Shown here: positions 24,303 to 36,389 of the stretch, piece after piece
How positions within the stretch are numbered: the first letter of the stretch is position 1
Layout of the letters: each line of letters begins with the position of its first letter
Source of the DNA: Stromatinia cepivora
Taxonomy: Eukaryota > Ascomycota > Leotiomycetes > Helotiales > Sclerotiniaceae
NCBI GenBank assembly: GCA_014898415.1
Contig: RCTD01000007.1
Coordinates: 1,302,001-1,366,000 of the forward strand
Reading direction: 5' to 3'
DNA length: 64,000 nt
Translations under genes and position numbers: made by a program
Notes under the pieces: generated by a model
The model's database searches: none
What the model was told of the DNA's origin: nothing
The model's input: the letters and a program-made list of their open reading frames with translations, nothing else

Positions 24303-25619
24303 ATGGCACTCCAGGCCCCTCTCTTGGTAACCAATCCCTTTCCTCCCGACAACTTATCACAAGTCAAAATCATGGTAACTCGTCTATGCCACGAAATCAA
24401 ATTTGCCCGTGATGGTAACGACGCCATCCAAGTTTTAGAGGTAAAGCGAGGCGGCAAGTACAATATCGTACTATTCAACTGTGCTATGAAAGTGTCTGTC
24501 CCCGGAAACGAAGACCGTCACTATCCCTGTGTATTGAGAACCCCCAAGGTGAAAGTAGCGACACCAGGCCGATGGCACCACGCCCCTATGCAAAGAATGG
24601 CCGCTTTTCACCACGATGCCTCGAAGCACATGATGATTCCCGATGTTCTCGCATACGATTGTACAAACGATAATTATATCAGATGTTCATTTATGATTCA
24701 GGAGAGAATGAACAATAGACGCAGTTTGCAAGAGCAATATCACTTATTGAACCATAATCTACACGCGAGATATAGGGAATCCCAGGCATATGATTATGCA
24801 ATACTAGGCGTTAAGTTAGCGGGCTTTATCGAGCAACAAGAGAACTCATATCGATTTGCGCACTATGGCACATTTCAAGTAGCACACGGTATGGCGCCCA
24901 AAAGCACAACGCCAGATACAATCACAGATCGCATAGGATTAATCGTCAAACCATTCATGCCGAGTCTTTCGAATTCCACGCACGCAAATTCCAAGCCGAT
25001 AGATTTTATATGCGAAATTCTCTTTGCGCAGGAAAATCAAGTGCGGACTCCGGGACAGGAACTCAAATTCCGAAAGCTGATCCATATCGCCTTGTGCATC
25101 AAGATGTGGGAAGATGACGAAGATGGGAAACATCCAGCGCATAGTGTCCAGCCGGCTGTTCTTTGGCATCCGAATTTTCACCCGCGCTCCATTTACATGA
25201 CATCCGAGATTCTCTACTGGAATCCCGAAACCGGGTTCGATGAACGCGATTGTTATATTCCCGCACAATATAAGCGCATAGAAGGAAAGACCCTAGTCCA
25301 TCTATCCGGTATCCTTAACTACGACGGCTGTTTATCACTCCCCCGCATCATGACGCGCTGTCCTCCTTCTTTCCTCTGGGCACAAGACACGCAGATACCA
25401 GTACGAGAGAGGATCGCGATAGTTAAAGGCGCGTTTGATCATTATATGGAGGAACATTTACCGGGGTATTGTGCGGATGCGTATGGAGTTATGGGGAGGA
25501 TTGTTAGGGCGGTGGGGTTTTATGCGCTGTTTGGGACGGATTTGGGGTGGGGGGAACTTTCTTTTGATGGGTTGGTAGGGGCTTGGGATTGTTATTCGGT
25601 GGGAAAGGGGGGGTTGTGA
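24303..25619 (+). CDS. Aminoglycoside-phosphotransferase-like protein with lost catalytic residues (pseudokinase)
   Basis: A single intronless frame of 438 residues starting at 24303 (MALQAPLLV). It is clearly related to the two minus-strand kinases at 27140-28437 and 29973-31274: shared blocks include LCHEIKFARD, CVLRTPK, IPDVLAYDCT, LWHPNFHPR and SLPRIMTRCPPSFLW, plus a common C-terminal helical region. Both catalytic motifs are changed. The catalytic loop reads HPNFHPRSI near residue 289 where active relatives have H-x-D-F-x-P-R-N, and the metal-binding motif reads LNYDG near 339 where they have IDWD. About 25 extra residues sit between the motifs. It is therefore unlikely to phosphorylate anything, though the reading frame is intact, which argues for a retained non-catalytic role or recent decay. 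The intron shared by its two relatives is absent. Confidence 0.8.
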   Translation: MALQAPLLVTNPFPPDNLSQVKIMVTRLCHEIKFARDGNDAIQVLEVKRGGKYNIVLFNCAMKVSVPGNEDRHYPCVLRTPKVKVATPGRWHHAPMQRMAAFHHDASKHMMIPDVLAYDCTNDNYIRCSFMIQERMNNRRSLQEQYHLLNHNLHARYRESQAYDYAILGVKLAGFIEQQENSYRFAHYGTFQVAHGMAPKSTTPDTITDRIGLIVKPFMPSLSNSTHANSKPIDFICEILFAQENQVRTPGQELKFRKLIHIALCIKMWEDDEDGKHPAHSVQPAVLWHPNFHPRSIYMTSEILYWNPETGFDERDCYIPAQYKRIEGKTLVHLSGILNYDGCLSLPRIMTRCPPSFLWAQDTQIPVRERIAIVKGAFDHYMEEHLPGYCADAYGVMGRIVRAVGFYALFGTDLGWGELSFDGLVGAWDCYSVGKGGL

Positions 25620-25654
25620 TGGGGTGGTGGTGGCGGGGTGGATAGGGGTGTGTT

Positions 25655-25745
25655 TTGATGGGATGGAGGGATGGATGGATGGGGGTGGAGCTTTCTTTTG
25701 TGGATTTGTGAGGAGTCGATGGATGGATGGGTGGATGGGTGGATG
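25655..25745. repeat. GGAT-rich simple sequence
   Basis: Interrupted runs of GGATGGAT and GGTGGATG follow directly after the first kinase-like gene. They look like slippage products. Confidence 0.7.
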
Positions 25746-27139
25746 AGGTTGCAGGGAATTAGATTGCATGTATAACTATCTAATATATATTAATGATAGT
25801 ATAGTAAGGAAGCTGGAGTTCCGGGAGATGGAAATGGAGATGGAGATGATTGTATTCAGAGCAACCATACAATGCAATGCAGAGCTATACAGAAAGTAAG
25901 GAAATATATCACACCTTAATACACACATCTTTCATCACTGCGAATCATAATACCGTAATCAATAATCAATCAGCAATATATACCTAAGTATGTATATTTC
26001 ATGGATAGGTACAATTATACCAATTCTTTTGCGTGACAATTGGACTTTTTATGATGGATCGATTAATAAGGCGATTGATATTGCAGATGATTTATTTTCA
26101 AAAATGTGAGGAAACAGGTGTTTGGGAGATTGTGGGAAATGAGGTTGTAACAGAATGAGGTTGTAGGAAAGGAGGCTCAAGCTATTCGTATAATGAAATG
26201 ACAACCGCGTCTTTGTACATTGCAATTGGATGAAGGTTATTGTAACCAATGAATGGTATTAAAAGCTGCTACTAAGTAAGTAAATTAAATATTCGACAGT
26301 GTATATTCAATGAATGTATTGAGTAATGTGAGTATAAGTCTAGATATTTATGAGTATAAAATATATATATATTCTCAAATTTGAGATGTTGTAATTGGTT
26401 AATTATGGCTTAGTTAATGTCTAAAGGTCGTTTAATAAGCGAAAATGAATAGTGTAGTATATGTGAGGAGAAATTTAACTAGGGGAATAAAGTAGGAATT
26501 AAGTATTTGAAAATTTTACTTTTTATTCTTTATTATTCTATTCCATCTCATGATTTCTAATCAGACATTTTAATCTTTTACTCAAAAAGAACAAACATTC
26601 TAATTTATTTATTTGGTTTTAATTTTCATTTATACTTTCGTTCTATTCTACTAAGATCCTATTCTATCCTATTCTCAATTTCTGACTAATTGATCATTCT
26701 CTCTCGTCTAGAGGAATAGAATAGGGATTTACAATTGTTAATTCAAGTCGATTAATCATCTCTTTGCAAGATCAACGAAGCAACTACAATCCTTCTAGCT
26801 TTATATCATCAATATTGCTATTCAGAATATCTAAATACTCTCACCCTCTCATCGATCCAAACGATATGAATTGACAGTAGATGGTAGATAGACTTATATC
26901 AAACAAGTCAAAGCGATGAATCATATTACAAATAGCTAATAGCCTATCTAGATTGTTGGAAAATGAAAGAAGAAATAATACAAGTTCACAATAACAAAAG
27001 CTTCTATTCATACATACATTTTCTCAAATCCAGATATCATTATGAAAGCTGTCTGCACCATTCATGCGATCTTTCTAACATTTTCCCAATTATCCTAACA
27101 TGTATCAAGGTGAAAACACAGCTTACTATCTGTCCCCTT
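25746..27139. other. AT-rich intergenic region
   Basis: 1.4 kb between the convergent kinase-like genes, without a supported gene. The short frames at 26049 and 26963 show no features. Confidence 0.5.
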
Positions 27140-28437
27140 TCAATGAAAAAATGGTCTATCCAATTCCCATCCTTGTTCTGGAAACAGTATATCGCATTCC
27201 CGTACTAACCTTTCCCAGGAAAACTCGTGGTAATGTTTATAGTCGACGCCAAATAACGTATACATGCCCAATGCTCTAATGAGAACTCTATATATTGAGT
27301 AAGCATCTTCTTTATATCCAGGTAATAGTCGCTCGATAGTATCGTCGAATGCATCTTTAACTGCGTTGGATTCGGGCTGAGAGAGAAGGACTGGGTCGTT
27401 TTGCCAGAGAAAGGAAGGAGGTTCTCTTGTCATGATACGAGGTAACTGATGGGGGTTAGCTCATCGCTTATTGATGTGGGGAAAGGGGGATCACTTACAG
27501 CCATTGAATTATCCCAATCTATAACACCTGTCAAAACGGTATTGTTGAACAATATATTTCTTGGATGAAAGTCTGGATGCCAAAGTATTGAAGGTTCATC
27601 CGTTAATAAACCTCGCTCTGACATACATTCCCATATATCGAGAAGTTTTCTAGCATTCTTTATTGCCCTCACATCCAGCGTCGACGACGCTTTTAATAAT
27701 CGCGCACAAGCTAGGTCATTGATGAATTTTGAAAGGTCGAGTGAAGTAGGAATAAGTTTACCAGCTATACGAGTTGGGGCGACACCAAGGGCGTAGCGAG
27801 CAGCGCGGACTTCGGGATCCCATGAGTTCATGTCTGATGCATTTCTCAGAACGCCGTAACCTGAGAAAGTATGTTTTTCTTTCTTGGCAATGAATCCGGC
27901 TATTTGACGTGCGAGTTCGCGGCGTTTTAGGAGATGAGGGTTGTGATTTGGTCCTCGTTGGTCAAGAAGAGATCGGTTCATCGTTCGATACTGCATTAGT
28001 AGTGTGGTCCCCTCGACTTCTTCTTGCATAATATATGGACGAACAAGAGCGTTCTCAAAAGTAGAATCGTAGGCCAAGACACCGGGGATAGGTAAACCAA
28101 CTCCTGCTTTCCCAAATACATGACTTAATGCTACAAGCATTTTAACTGATTCGTTGATTGGAAATTGACATCTTAGAGAGAAATTGATGTATTTTGCGGT
28201 TCGTAAGATGCACCGGATGCGTTGCTGATTGTATTTCGATCCTAGTGGCACGCATGTGAATATTGTGATATAGTTATTTCCGCCCTGTTTGGATGCGCAA
28301 TATATGGGATCTCTGGCAAACTCGAGCTCTGAGCATAATGCCTTGAGCAAAAATGTAATGTTGGGGATTAATCGAGGTGGGAATGAAGTTTTTTGGATAT
28401 TGCCGAGCCCGGATGGTGGGATATTCGTCTCCGCCAT
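27140..28437 (-). CDS. Aminoglycoside-phosphotransferase-like kinase, motifs intact (copy B)
   Basis: Exons 28437-27499 and 27445-27140 give 414 residues. The catalytic loop is LWHPDFHPRNILF near residue 287 and the metal-binding motif GVIDWDN near 307, both canonical for the APH/choline-kinase-like superfamily. The intron (GTAAGT to CATCAG) falls right after DWDNSMA, and the second exon begins LPRIMTREPPSFLW. Proteins of this family in filamentous ascomycetes are numerous and mostly uncharacterised; the substrate is unknown and the APH name should not be read as antibiotic resistance. It is paralogous to the genes at 24303-25619 and 29973-31274. Confidence 0.85.
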
Positions 28438-29972
28438 GCTTTTGTTCGATGATGGTCAGGTTTTAGAGGCTGGAGAATGGTCTTATTGGGAATATATATA
28501 AACAGTATTTCGAAAGACGAATATAACATAGGTATACAGCTGTTCCAGTATAACATTTTGAACCTCCCACAATTTGGTACGGCCCAGCAACCTTTAATGT
28601 GAATATAACATGATTCCAATGAATGTTTATATGATGGAGATGATGCCGCTTTGCGTGGAGTACATTTGGCGACTTTGTTTGCTCAGCTGTAAGAAAAGAA
28701 GAGGAAGAAGATTATCGAACTTCAAGCTCCAAGTCCGTGAGATAACTGATGAGAAGTTGGCAGTTGGGATTATCAAAGAAGATGCCTTTGAGAGATGACC
28801 ATTCAATAAGTGGAAAATTGTCTATTATTATAGATGCTGAGCTATTAAAGAGACTTGTGAAGAAAGAAAATTCAAAGTAGATGACTCTGTAATAAATAGA
28901 GGAAAAATCACATCCCAAGAGGTTAAAAATTTACATATTTGAGACTTGCAGCAACAATTTTAAGTGACTAAGGAATAAAATGGTGAGTTCCGAGGCCGAT
29001 AGTAACCGGAGCAGGGGCTGTTTTAAGTGAATACTTTAAATACCAAAGTACTTTAACTGTCACCTACTGGATTGAGATAGAGAAAGTGATAAAAAGGGAA
29101 CAAGAGGAAGGCAAGAGAGGCAGCAAAGCTTTGAGATAGCTTTTCTTTAATAGGTTCTTCTATCAAATCGATCACAATGAGACCAAGGCAAACAGAATCA
29201 AGTACCAGAAGAACTGAATGGATTCACTTGTTTGAAAGATCATATTTAAAGAAATTGACAGAAAAGGGAATTTCAAACCCCCTCCTCCTTTTCCCACAAG
29301 TGGTCTCTTCTCTTTACCCTTTCTCGGAATCTCTCTTTCTTTCTATATCTTTGCTTTATCTATGTCTCCCTCTCTACTTATATATCCTCCCTTCTTTTTA
29401 TCCAAACAACTTCACTGTACTCAGCCCCTCTTTTGATCAATCATATCATGGAAACAACCACATCTGTTTGAATCTGTTTGATTTGAGTTAAGTGGAATGA
29501 TTCAAGTGATTAGAGTGGTTTGGTTTGATTCAATCAAACTCATATCCTTGTAATTCACCATGATGCTTGTGTATTTGGAGATTTTTTTCAGTTCAATTTC
29601 ACTCCTTCAATAATCTGAGAATGAGACTCGCAATTTTTGAGATGGTATAATATGTTGAATTCTATTTGAGATACTCACTTGATCCAGATTATCTAATTTG
29701 GACTGCAATCTAGACTGCTGAAAACTCCAGATCAAGGTTTTCCTGTATGATGAACTTCACTTCAACTTTTATTGCAGAGTTTTACTGTCTTTATATGAGT
29801 GGCATATTAAATTCATTGCTAGAGTATTCTATATACATTCCCTATGCAAGAGAATCACCCAAACTTATCTAATCCCATCCTTAATCTGCTTCCCATTCCC
29901 ATCCTCATTACCCCTTTTCCAAACCCCTCCCCATTCCAACTGGTATAAAACCCATACCAATCCCTCTCCACC
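28438..29972. other. Intergenic region between kinase copies B and C
   Basis: 1.5 kb holding the promoter of copy B and the 3' UTR of copy C. The frame at 29177-29491 is pyrimidine-rich sequence without protein features. I see no gene. Confidence 0.5.
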
Positions 29973-31274
29973 TCAAACTTTCCTCATAAATTCCTCCCAT
30001 TGACTCACCAAATCATTAAAAGACAACTCATAATAATACTTATGATTTACCCCAAAGAATGCATACATACACAGAGCTCTAACCATCACCCTATTTTTGA
30101 AATAAGCATCTTGCACATATCTCGGACGGAGCTTTTCCATCTCCTGATTGAAAGCAGCTGTGATTGTGTTTTTCTCCTCTGGTGATAATGGGCTATCAGG
30201 CATGTTCCAGAGGAAAGTTGGGGGTCTTCTTGCCATTATACGAGGAACCTAGAGAATGTTAATTTTGGATTTCATAAAGATAGCAGAGAAGGTATAGGAG
30301 ATAAAGGTGTAGAGTTGATAACTTACAGCCTTGGCATCATCCCAATCAATGACTCCAGTGAGCATAGCATCATTTCTAGTACTTTTAATCATGATATTTC
30401 TCGGATAAAAATCCGAATGCCATACCACAGCAGGTTCATCAAAAAATAAACCCTTTTGCCCCATCTCCATGCCAATTTTTCCAAGCTTTTGAATCTTGAA
30501 CTTTTCGTCTGCCGAAACATTTACGGAAACACCCATCATCTTCTGCATTTGGGCATTCAAAATATTTTCCACCCATTTATCAAAGATAGGTTCCGATGGA
30601 ATTCTTATTCCGTTAATCGCGGCTCGACTTATCTGAAAAGGAACATTTACGCTGGTGCCTCTATTTGCCATATTGACATGAGAGACGAATACCCCATATC
30701 CCGGAAGCGAACTCTTGTCTATAGCAGCCACAAACTCGGCCACGCATTTAGCATGCTTGCAGTGACGCTCCAAATGAGGATTGCGTGGAGTTTTGTACTC
30801 CAATCCTTTACATAACTTGTGGTACTCATATTCTAATGTCTTTCCCATGACTCGTTCCAAAATGGTATATGGCGATCGAATGGGATTTTCGTAGGTACAA
30901 TCCCATGCTAGAATAGCTGGAATGGGTAAACCGAGGCTCTTGCGGATATTTTGTGTGACAGCTACGATGGACTTAAGGTATGCGTCTGTTGGGGGGTTGG
31001 TTGTGAAATGGTTTCTTATAGCAGTACGTAAGACGCAGGCGATCCGTTGGCCCTTGCCTTTTGCCTTGAGAGGAAGACAAGTGAACAGAATGGCGGTGTT
31101 GTTGCCTCCAGTAAACTTCTCGCATTCCTCGATTTTGCTTGCAAATTTGATATCGACGCAAAGGTTCTCGATCATTTGCCTGGTCTCTTCCATTGAGTCT
31201 GGTGGAAATAAATTCTTGGATCCATTACCGAAACCCAGAACGGGGAGGGTTGAGTATGGTTTCGGTTTTGCCAT
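29973..31274 (-). CDS. Aminoglycoside-phosphotransferase-like kinase, motifs intact (copy C)
   Basis: Exons 31274-30327 and 30248-29973 give 407 residues. The catalytic loop reads VWHSDFYPRNIM near residue 285 and the metal motif GVIDWDDA near 307, both canonical. The intron (GTAAGT to CTCTAG) sits at exactly the same place as in copy B, after DWDDAKA and before VPRIMARRPPTFLW, which shows common descent. I chose MAKPKPYS as the start; an in-frame upstream extension to 31328 is open but adds no family-like residues. The N-lobe has the shared LCVDIKFAS and CVLRTA blocks. Substrate unknown. Confidence 0.85.
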
Positions 31275-33752
31275 GATTGGATATGATTCAACCCGGACTT
31301 TTATTTGGATTATATGTGAGCAAAACAAGAAAAAGCTCTTACGGAATGTGTTGAGTGAGAAATGAGGAGAGTGTTATATAGATAGATAGGTCATGAACTG
31401 AAAACTGTACAAAGATGAATGAATGAGGATGCCGACTATGTTCGAATGGCCGTACCATAATAGTCATTGAATATACTGGATTCATGACTTATAAGGTCCA
31501 ATGTCACTGTACTGTACTGAGAGGAGAGGAGGAAAAAAAGAAAGCCTCAAGTCTATTCAAAATATTCCTCAACATCTGTTCAATACTTTTATGGCTAGGG
31601 TTGGCGGCTTCTTGGATACTTAAGTCCAACCATTTTGAGGTGATGTGCAGAGTATCTCATGTAGATAAAGGTTAATAAATATTGAGATGTATCTATCCAT
31701 CCTGACATCACACGAAAATAGTTCTCACACAAAGGATCAAGGATGCATCACCATCACCTGTATAAATGTGCCAAGACTAAGGCCCTAATAAGATGGACAT
31801 AACTTCCCAACAAGCAGCATCGGATGCCTCAATTTCACATCTTTATTAAACACAACAAAATCCAAAAAAATAAAATCACAAATAAAAAAACCGTACAAAA
31901 GCCAGAAAAAACAGAATCATAAAATATCCATCCAACCCTAAAACAAAACAAAGCAAAGTAAAGCAAAGCAAAATAAAGCAAAGCAAAATAAAATAAAACA
32001 AAATAAAATAAAACAAAATAAAATAAAATAAAATAAAACAAAGCAAAATAAAACAAAACAAAACAAAACAAAACAAAACAAAACAAAATAAAATAAAATA
32101 AAATAAAGCAAAGCAAAGCAAAATAAAGCAAAGCAAAGTAAAGCAAAGCAAAGTAAAGCAAAGCAAAGTAAAGCAAAGCAAAATAAACACCACCAACCAA
32201 GAAAGAAATCCGCAACATCAAAAAACACTTCCACCTAACACATTATCTCTCCCCTTATCCCACCCAAAAAAAAATCTTCTCCCAAAAATAAATCTTCACA
32301 TCCTCATCTCTATTTGCCTCCTCCACCCCCCCGAAATCACCCACCTTCATATCAAACCCAGCACACTCCACATAATCTTCGGATCTCACCAAACAACATA
32401 ACACAATATAATCCTCCAACATCGCCTATCCAGCCCCAGTATATATATACATCACCTCTACAAAACAACGAAATAATAGACTATCCCCTCCATTTATTAT
32501 ATTAATATCTTTGCTGCATTAATGGGGTGGGTGCTGGTGCTGGTGCTGGTAAGTATATTGTTATTGTTGTTGTGGATATTGGGGTTGGCTGTTGAGATTT
32601 AATTTGTTGGTGCTTGGATTTTGATGGAGGAATTGGATGCGGGGGTTAAGGGATGAGGGGATGAGAGGGTGAGAGGTAGTGGTATAAGGAGGAGGGGGAG
32701 TTGTATTGTAATGATTTGAATGGAGGGATAGGGGATGATGATATGATGGTGATGATATGTGGTTGTAGAAAGAAAAGCAAACACTGGTAATTTATTTGAG
32801 GATGTAAGAAATGATATCAAAGTGTTGAGAAATACTTGATGCATGTATATCCATATACCGAGTAAGCAACTTCGCGCGCTCGATATTTCCAACCTCCCTT
32901 TCCCCCATTCTCTCCATTCTCCCGATTCCTCAATACCCACTTCAAAAACTCCCATCTAAGTATATATAAGAACATACTATCCTCCTTCTTACACTCCCAC
33001 ACTCCCGCAATCCATCCACTCCCAATTCTCCAGCAAACAATCCCTCATCAGAAAATTCCTCACAAACCACACAATTCTTCACAAACCAAAGATCCCCACC
33101 ACAGAACTTCAATTCCCCAACCAATCCTGCGAGTAATCCTAAGATATATTTCTGCCACGCGAAGAAATACCAACAAATGCGCGTCTACACGAATAGTACC
33201 TACAGCGATCCGAGTTAAAAAAAATATCGGAGAATTCCCTCCCCTCCGCCCCAACTCCTTGATGAGCGACGTCAATCCGATCCTGGTGCTTATGGATTGG
33301 AGAATCTCCATAGAGATTAGCGACTTCGCCCCTATTATTTTATATCCAGCATGAACGGAATGAATCAGAGATGGTTTTTCTCTTTGCAGAGAAATAAAGA
33401 AGTCACGCATATTCAGTGAAAGCAGTGTGTTTGGTAAAGAGAAATCAATATCGCTTAAGCGAAACGGTACTCATTAATAATAAATGTCTGAAATACAAAA
33501 TGCGAGTTCCGCTATCTATATTCTGAGAGGTGACGATAAGATGCTCTTTGGAAATGACTGTGCGAAAAGACATCTTTTCATCTCGCTGCTGTGATAAATA
33601 AATCCCCAAAGTTCCAAGAAAAATTCAAAGTCTGGAAAAGACAGGATATCCGCACACCCACCAAAATTTTTCCAGAGATCCAATGTTCACTAAACCCCAA
33701 CTCCTGATTTTCCTAAAAAAGAGCGTATTTATCTCGTACAGGTAGTAAATAT
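31275..33752. other. Gene-poor region with a pentanucleotide-type satellite
   Basis: 2.5 kb without a supported gene. It contains the 31940-32186 repeat. Frames at 32314-33410 overlap in several phases and are dominated by simple sequence; I do not call any. Confidence 0.5.
31940..32186. repeat. Pentanucleotide-type array of AAACA / AAATA / AAAGC / AAAGT units
   Basis: About 250 bases have a strict 5-base period with A at three positions and variable last two bases. The minus strand gives open Leu/Phe/Cys/Ala runs in three frames, which are artefacts of the repeat. Confidence 0.95.
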
Positions 33753-35431
33753 CTAAGGCTTCTTATCTTTTCCTGCCGAACGACTTCTAAATAAGCTCCT
33801 AGGAAACGGTGGTACATGAACCGTAGCAGTCTTGACTTTCTCCCGAAGGCTTGCCTTCTTCCCCACACCCATACCAGGTTGAGTCTCAACTCCAGCCATA
33901 TCACCATTCGACGGTTGACTTTCATATGAGTTCTGTCTACCACGAATACTCTCTGGCTGTTCGGACGATCTATCTCTACCCCACCATTTAATGAGTGTTC
34001 TTTTCTCTTCATCGGTTAATGGTTTCACTTGGTTATTGGAGAAGTATCCTTGAGTAACGCTTGATGGGCGAGCTGCATCCCATTCCATCAAATCCTGTTG
34101 ACAATGATGACGTTCATCTACTAAAGTTGTTGTGTTTTCCATTGGACTTGAAGATGGACGGAGTGGAGTGGAGGCGGATTCTATTATATAGTTTGGTTCT
34201 GGGACGACTACATCGTGAGACCAAATTAGTTGTTGTTGTGGAGGTTCTATTAGAGATTGGTCAAATGTAGAGAGCTGTTTGTCTTCAAGTTGGAATGTCT
34301 CCATTTGTGAAGTATTTGACATTGTGACAGATTGATCAATTGGCATGAGATCATTGAAGGTAGAACCGGTAGGGTCAAATTGATCATTTCGTGGCCACCA
34401 AGGATATGTCTCGTAGTTGGAGATATCAAAATTCATTCCATCATAACCAGCGAGGAAGTTCATGTCCGAACTTGTGGATAGAACAGAGCCAATTGAGTCA
34501 TGTGATCTCGAACTAAATTCGAGGGAAGGCGTAGGAAAATCCAATGACTGAGCGCTCGTATGGAAGCCTTCTAACTTGTAAAGTGTTGCAGGATCAACAA
34601 AAGAAGACGTGGTCCATCTTGAAGATGGATCTGAAGAAGGTGATGAGTTCAAAGTGAATGTCTCGGGGTCTAGCGTGGTGTTTATCTGACTGGCAGTCTC
34701 GGGGTCTGGAATGAAGGAAGAATGTCGTTTATGTAGGGTCGATTGGGATTCAACTTTGGCGGCCATATTCTCTAAACTACTCAACCGTTGTTTGTTCCTT
34801 GAACATCGTTCAGGATCACACTAGCAAGTGTTAGTGGAGAGCCTCACAGCTGGAAGTGATATTCAACTACCTTCATCTTCTGCCTCCTATGCCGAGCACA
34901 TGCAAATCCTCTATTAGCTGCAACCTTTACTCGTTCTTCCTTATCGTATCGTCTTTTCTTTATCTTAGGACTGAACTCCTTCATATCAGCATCCCATGTG
35001 AGGAATTGAATAGTCCTAGTTTCCGGCATAGAGATACGGTGGGATGCGGTTGATCCAGATCTGACATGTGATAGTGACTCCGGTACTTTCATATTTTGTC
35101 GCGTGACCTGATCTTCTGAATCCATATTTAAGGGTAGACCATCGAAATTCAAATGCTCAAAGGTTCCGATAGATTTGGAGTCCTCTGATGATTTCTTTTG
35201 TCGTTCATTTCGAAGAAACTTCCTAGTGGCGGCTTGCATTTTGCTTCCAAGATCCTGTTCTAATGGAAAATGATAACTTAAAGCGATAGATAATTCTTTG
35301 GATCCAGCTGGAGGATCCCATCGTAGTGTATGATCATCATTATAAGTTATTACATACTGAGGAAGATCAAAGATTGACGATTCCCTCTGAGCTCGATTGC
35401 TTTCTTGCTCTTGAGGTGAGAAGGAGTCCAT
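33753..35431 (-). CDS. Putative nuclear protein with a variant single-half zinc-cluster motif
   Basis: Exons 35431-34871 and 34820-33753 give 542 residues; the donor is GTAGTT and the acceptor TGCTAG. The intron splits a basic, Cys/His-containing motif: RGFACARHRRQKMK / CDPERC. Aligned to the first half of a Zn2Cys6 cluster (A-C-x2-C-R-x2-K-x2-C-D) it matches well, except that the second cysteine is His181; Cys178, Cys188 and Cys193 remain and no second cysteine pair follows. A basic stretch (KIKKRRYDKEERVK) precedes it and could bind DNA or act as a nuclear signal. The rest is disordered and rich in Ser/Thr/Pro/Gln, like activation domains, ending in a Lys/Arg-rich tail. I do not know the family's function; transcription factor is an inference. 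Confidence 0.6.
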
Positions 35432-36389
35432 AATCCGGGGTGCATTTCAATGCAAATGCAGTGAGTTAGTGGATCGTACTGGTGGATTCAATCCGAGATT
35501 ACACTCTGCAGGTACTGTACTGTGTAGTGTAGTAATCAATTGAACCAACAGTTGACACTAACACAACCAATACCAGAGCAATGCGACGGGAAGAGTAAAG
35601 TGGCGGTCTAGAAGAATTTGATGTAGAGATAGATACTAGTAGATGGATACGTTAGGACAAAGTAATTTGATCCAGTCGTTTCAACTGAAATAAGATAAAC
35701 GAGACATTATTCAACGTTGTGGAGTAAAAAGAAATGAAACAAAATGAAGGAATCTCAAGTTATTAGAGGTTCTTCCTAATTTGGTAATTTGGTTGCCTTG
35801 GCTTGACCGTGTCCTAATACGGATTAATCAGGGATAAAGTCCGATGTGGCGCGGCTGAAAATCATGTGATTATAAAAGCCACAGAATTATCTTATTCTAT
35901 TCTTATTCTATTCTTATTCTATTCTTATTCTATTCTTATTCCTATTCTTGTATTACGAGAATTCTGATCACAAAAATGACATTCTCTTGCGGCGTTCAGT
36001 ATGCCTTACCAGTTTGGTAGGTGTGTAAGCTAAACGGTACTGACTCCTGACTCCTGACTAGATGTGAATTGGTGAGCACATGGAAAGTGTACTGAACTAG
36101 CCCGCCACTGTTTGAATCGTCAAACAGGCATTGGGACTCATTCGCTCCTGCACTGGCGAGCGACGACTATAAGACTCTTACTAAGAGTTATTTGGGACTT
36201 TACATACTTTCCATGCACTCTTTACATACACATCTCTAAAGGTGGGTCGGGTGCTCAACACGTTCGTTATCCAAAAGGTATTTCCGACACATTCTTCGTA
36301 TTCACTTGTTCATTCACCACTGCGGGTACTCTATATGAGTGCCAGCGTGTGTTGTAACCCAAACTATATCTGCAATTACAAAGTCCAAA
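35432..36389. other. Divergent intergenic region with a short TATTC-type repeat
   Basis: 958 bp between the zinc-motif gene and the PfkB-type gene. It includes about 4.5 copies of an 11-base TTATTCTATTC unit at 35892-35946. No gene seen. Confidence 0.55.
35892..35946. repeat. Short tandem array of an 11-base TTATTCTATTC unit
   Basis: About 4.5 near-perfect tandem copies. Confidence 0.9.

Noticed and set aside
25655..25745. GGAT-rich tract considered as telomere-like sequence
   Set aside because: Units are irregular GGAT/GGTG and not TTAGGG; it is simple sequence after a gene.
31835..32234. Leu/Phe/Cys-rich frames resembling membrane proteins
   Set aside because: Three overlapping frames arise from the same 5-base repeat; this is low-complexity translation.
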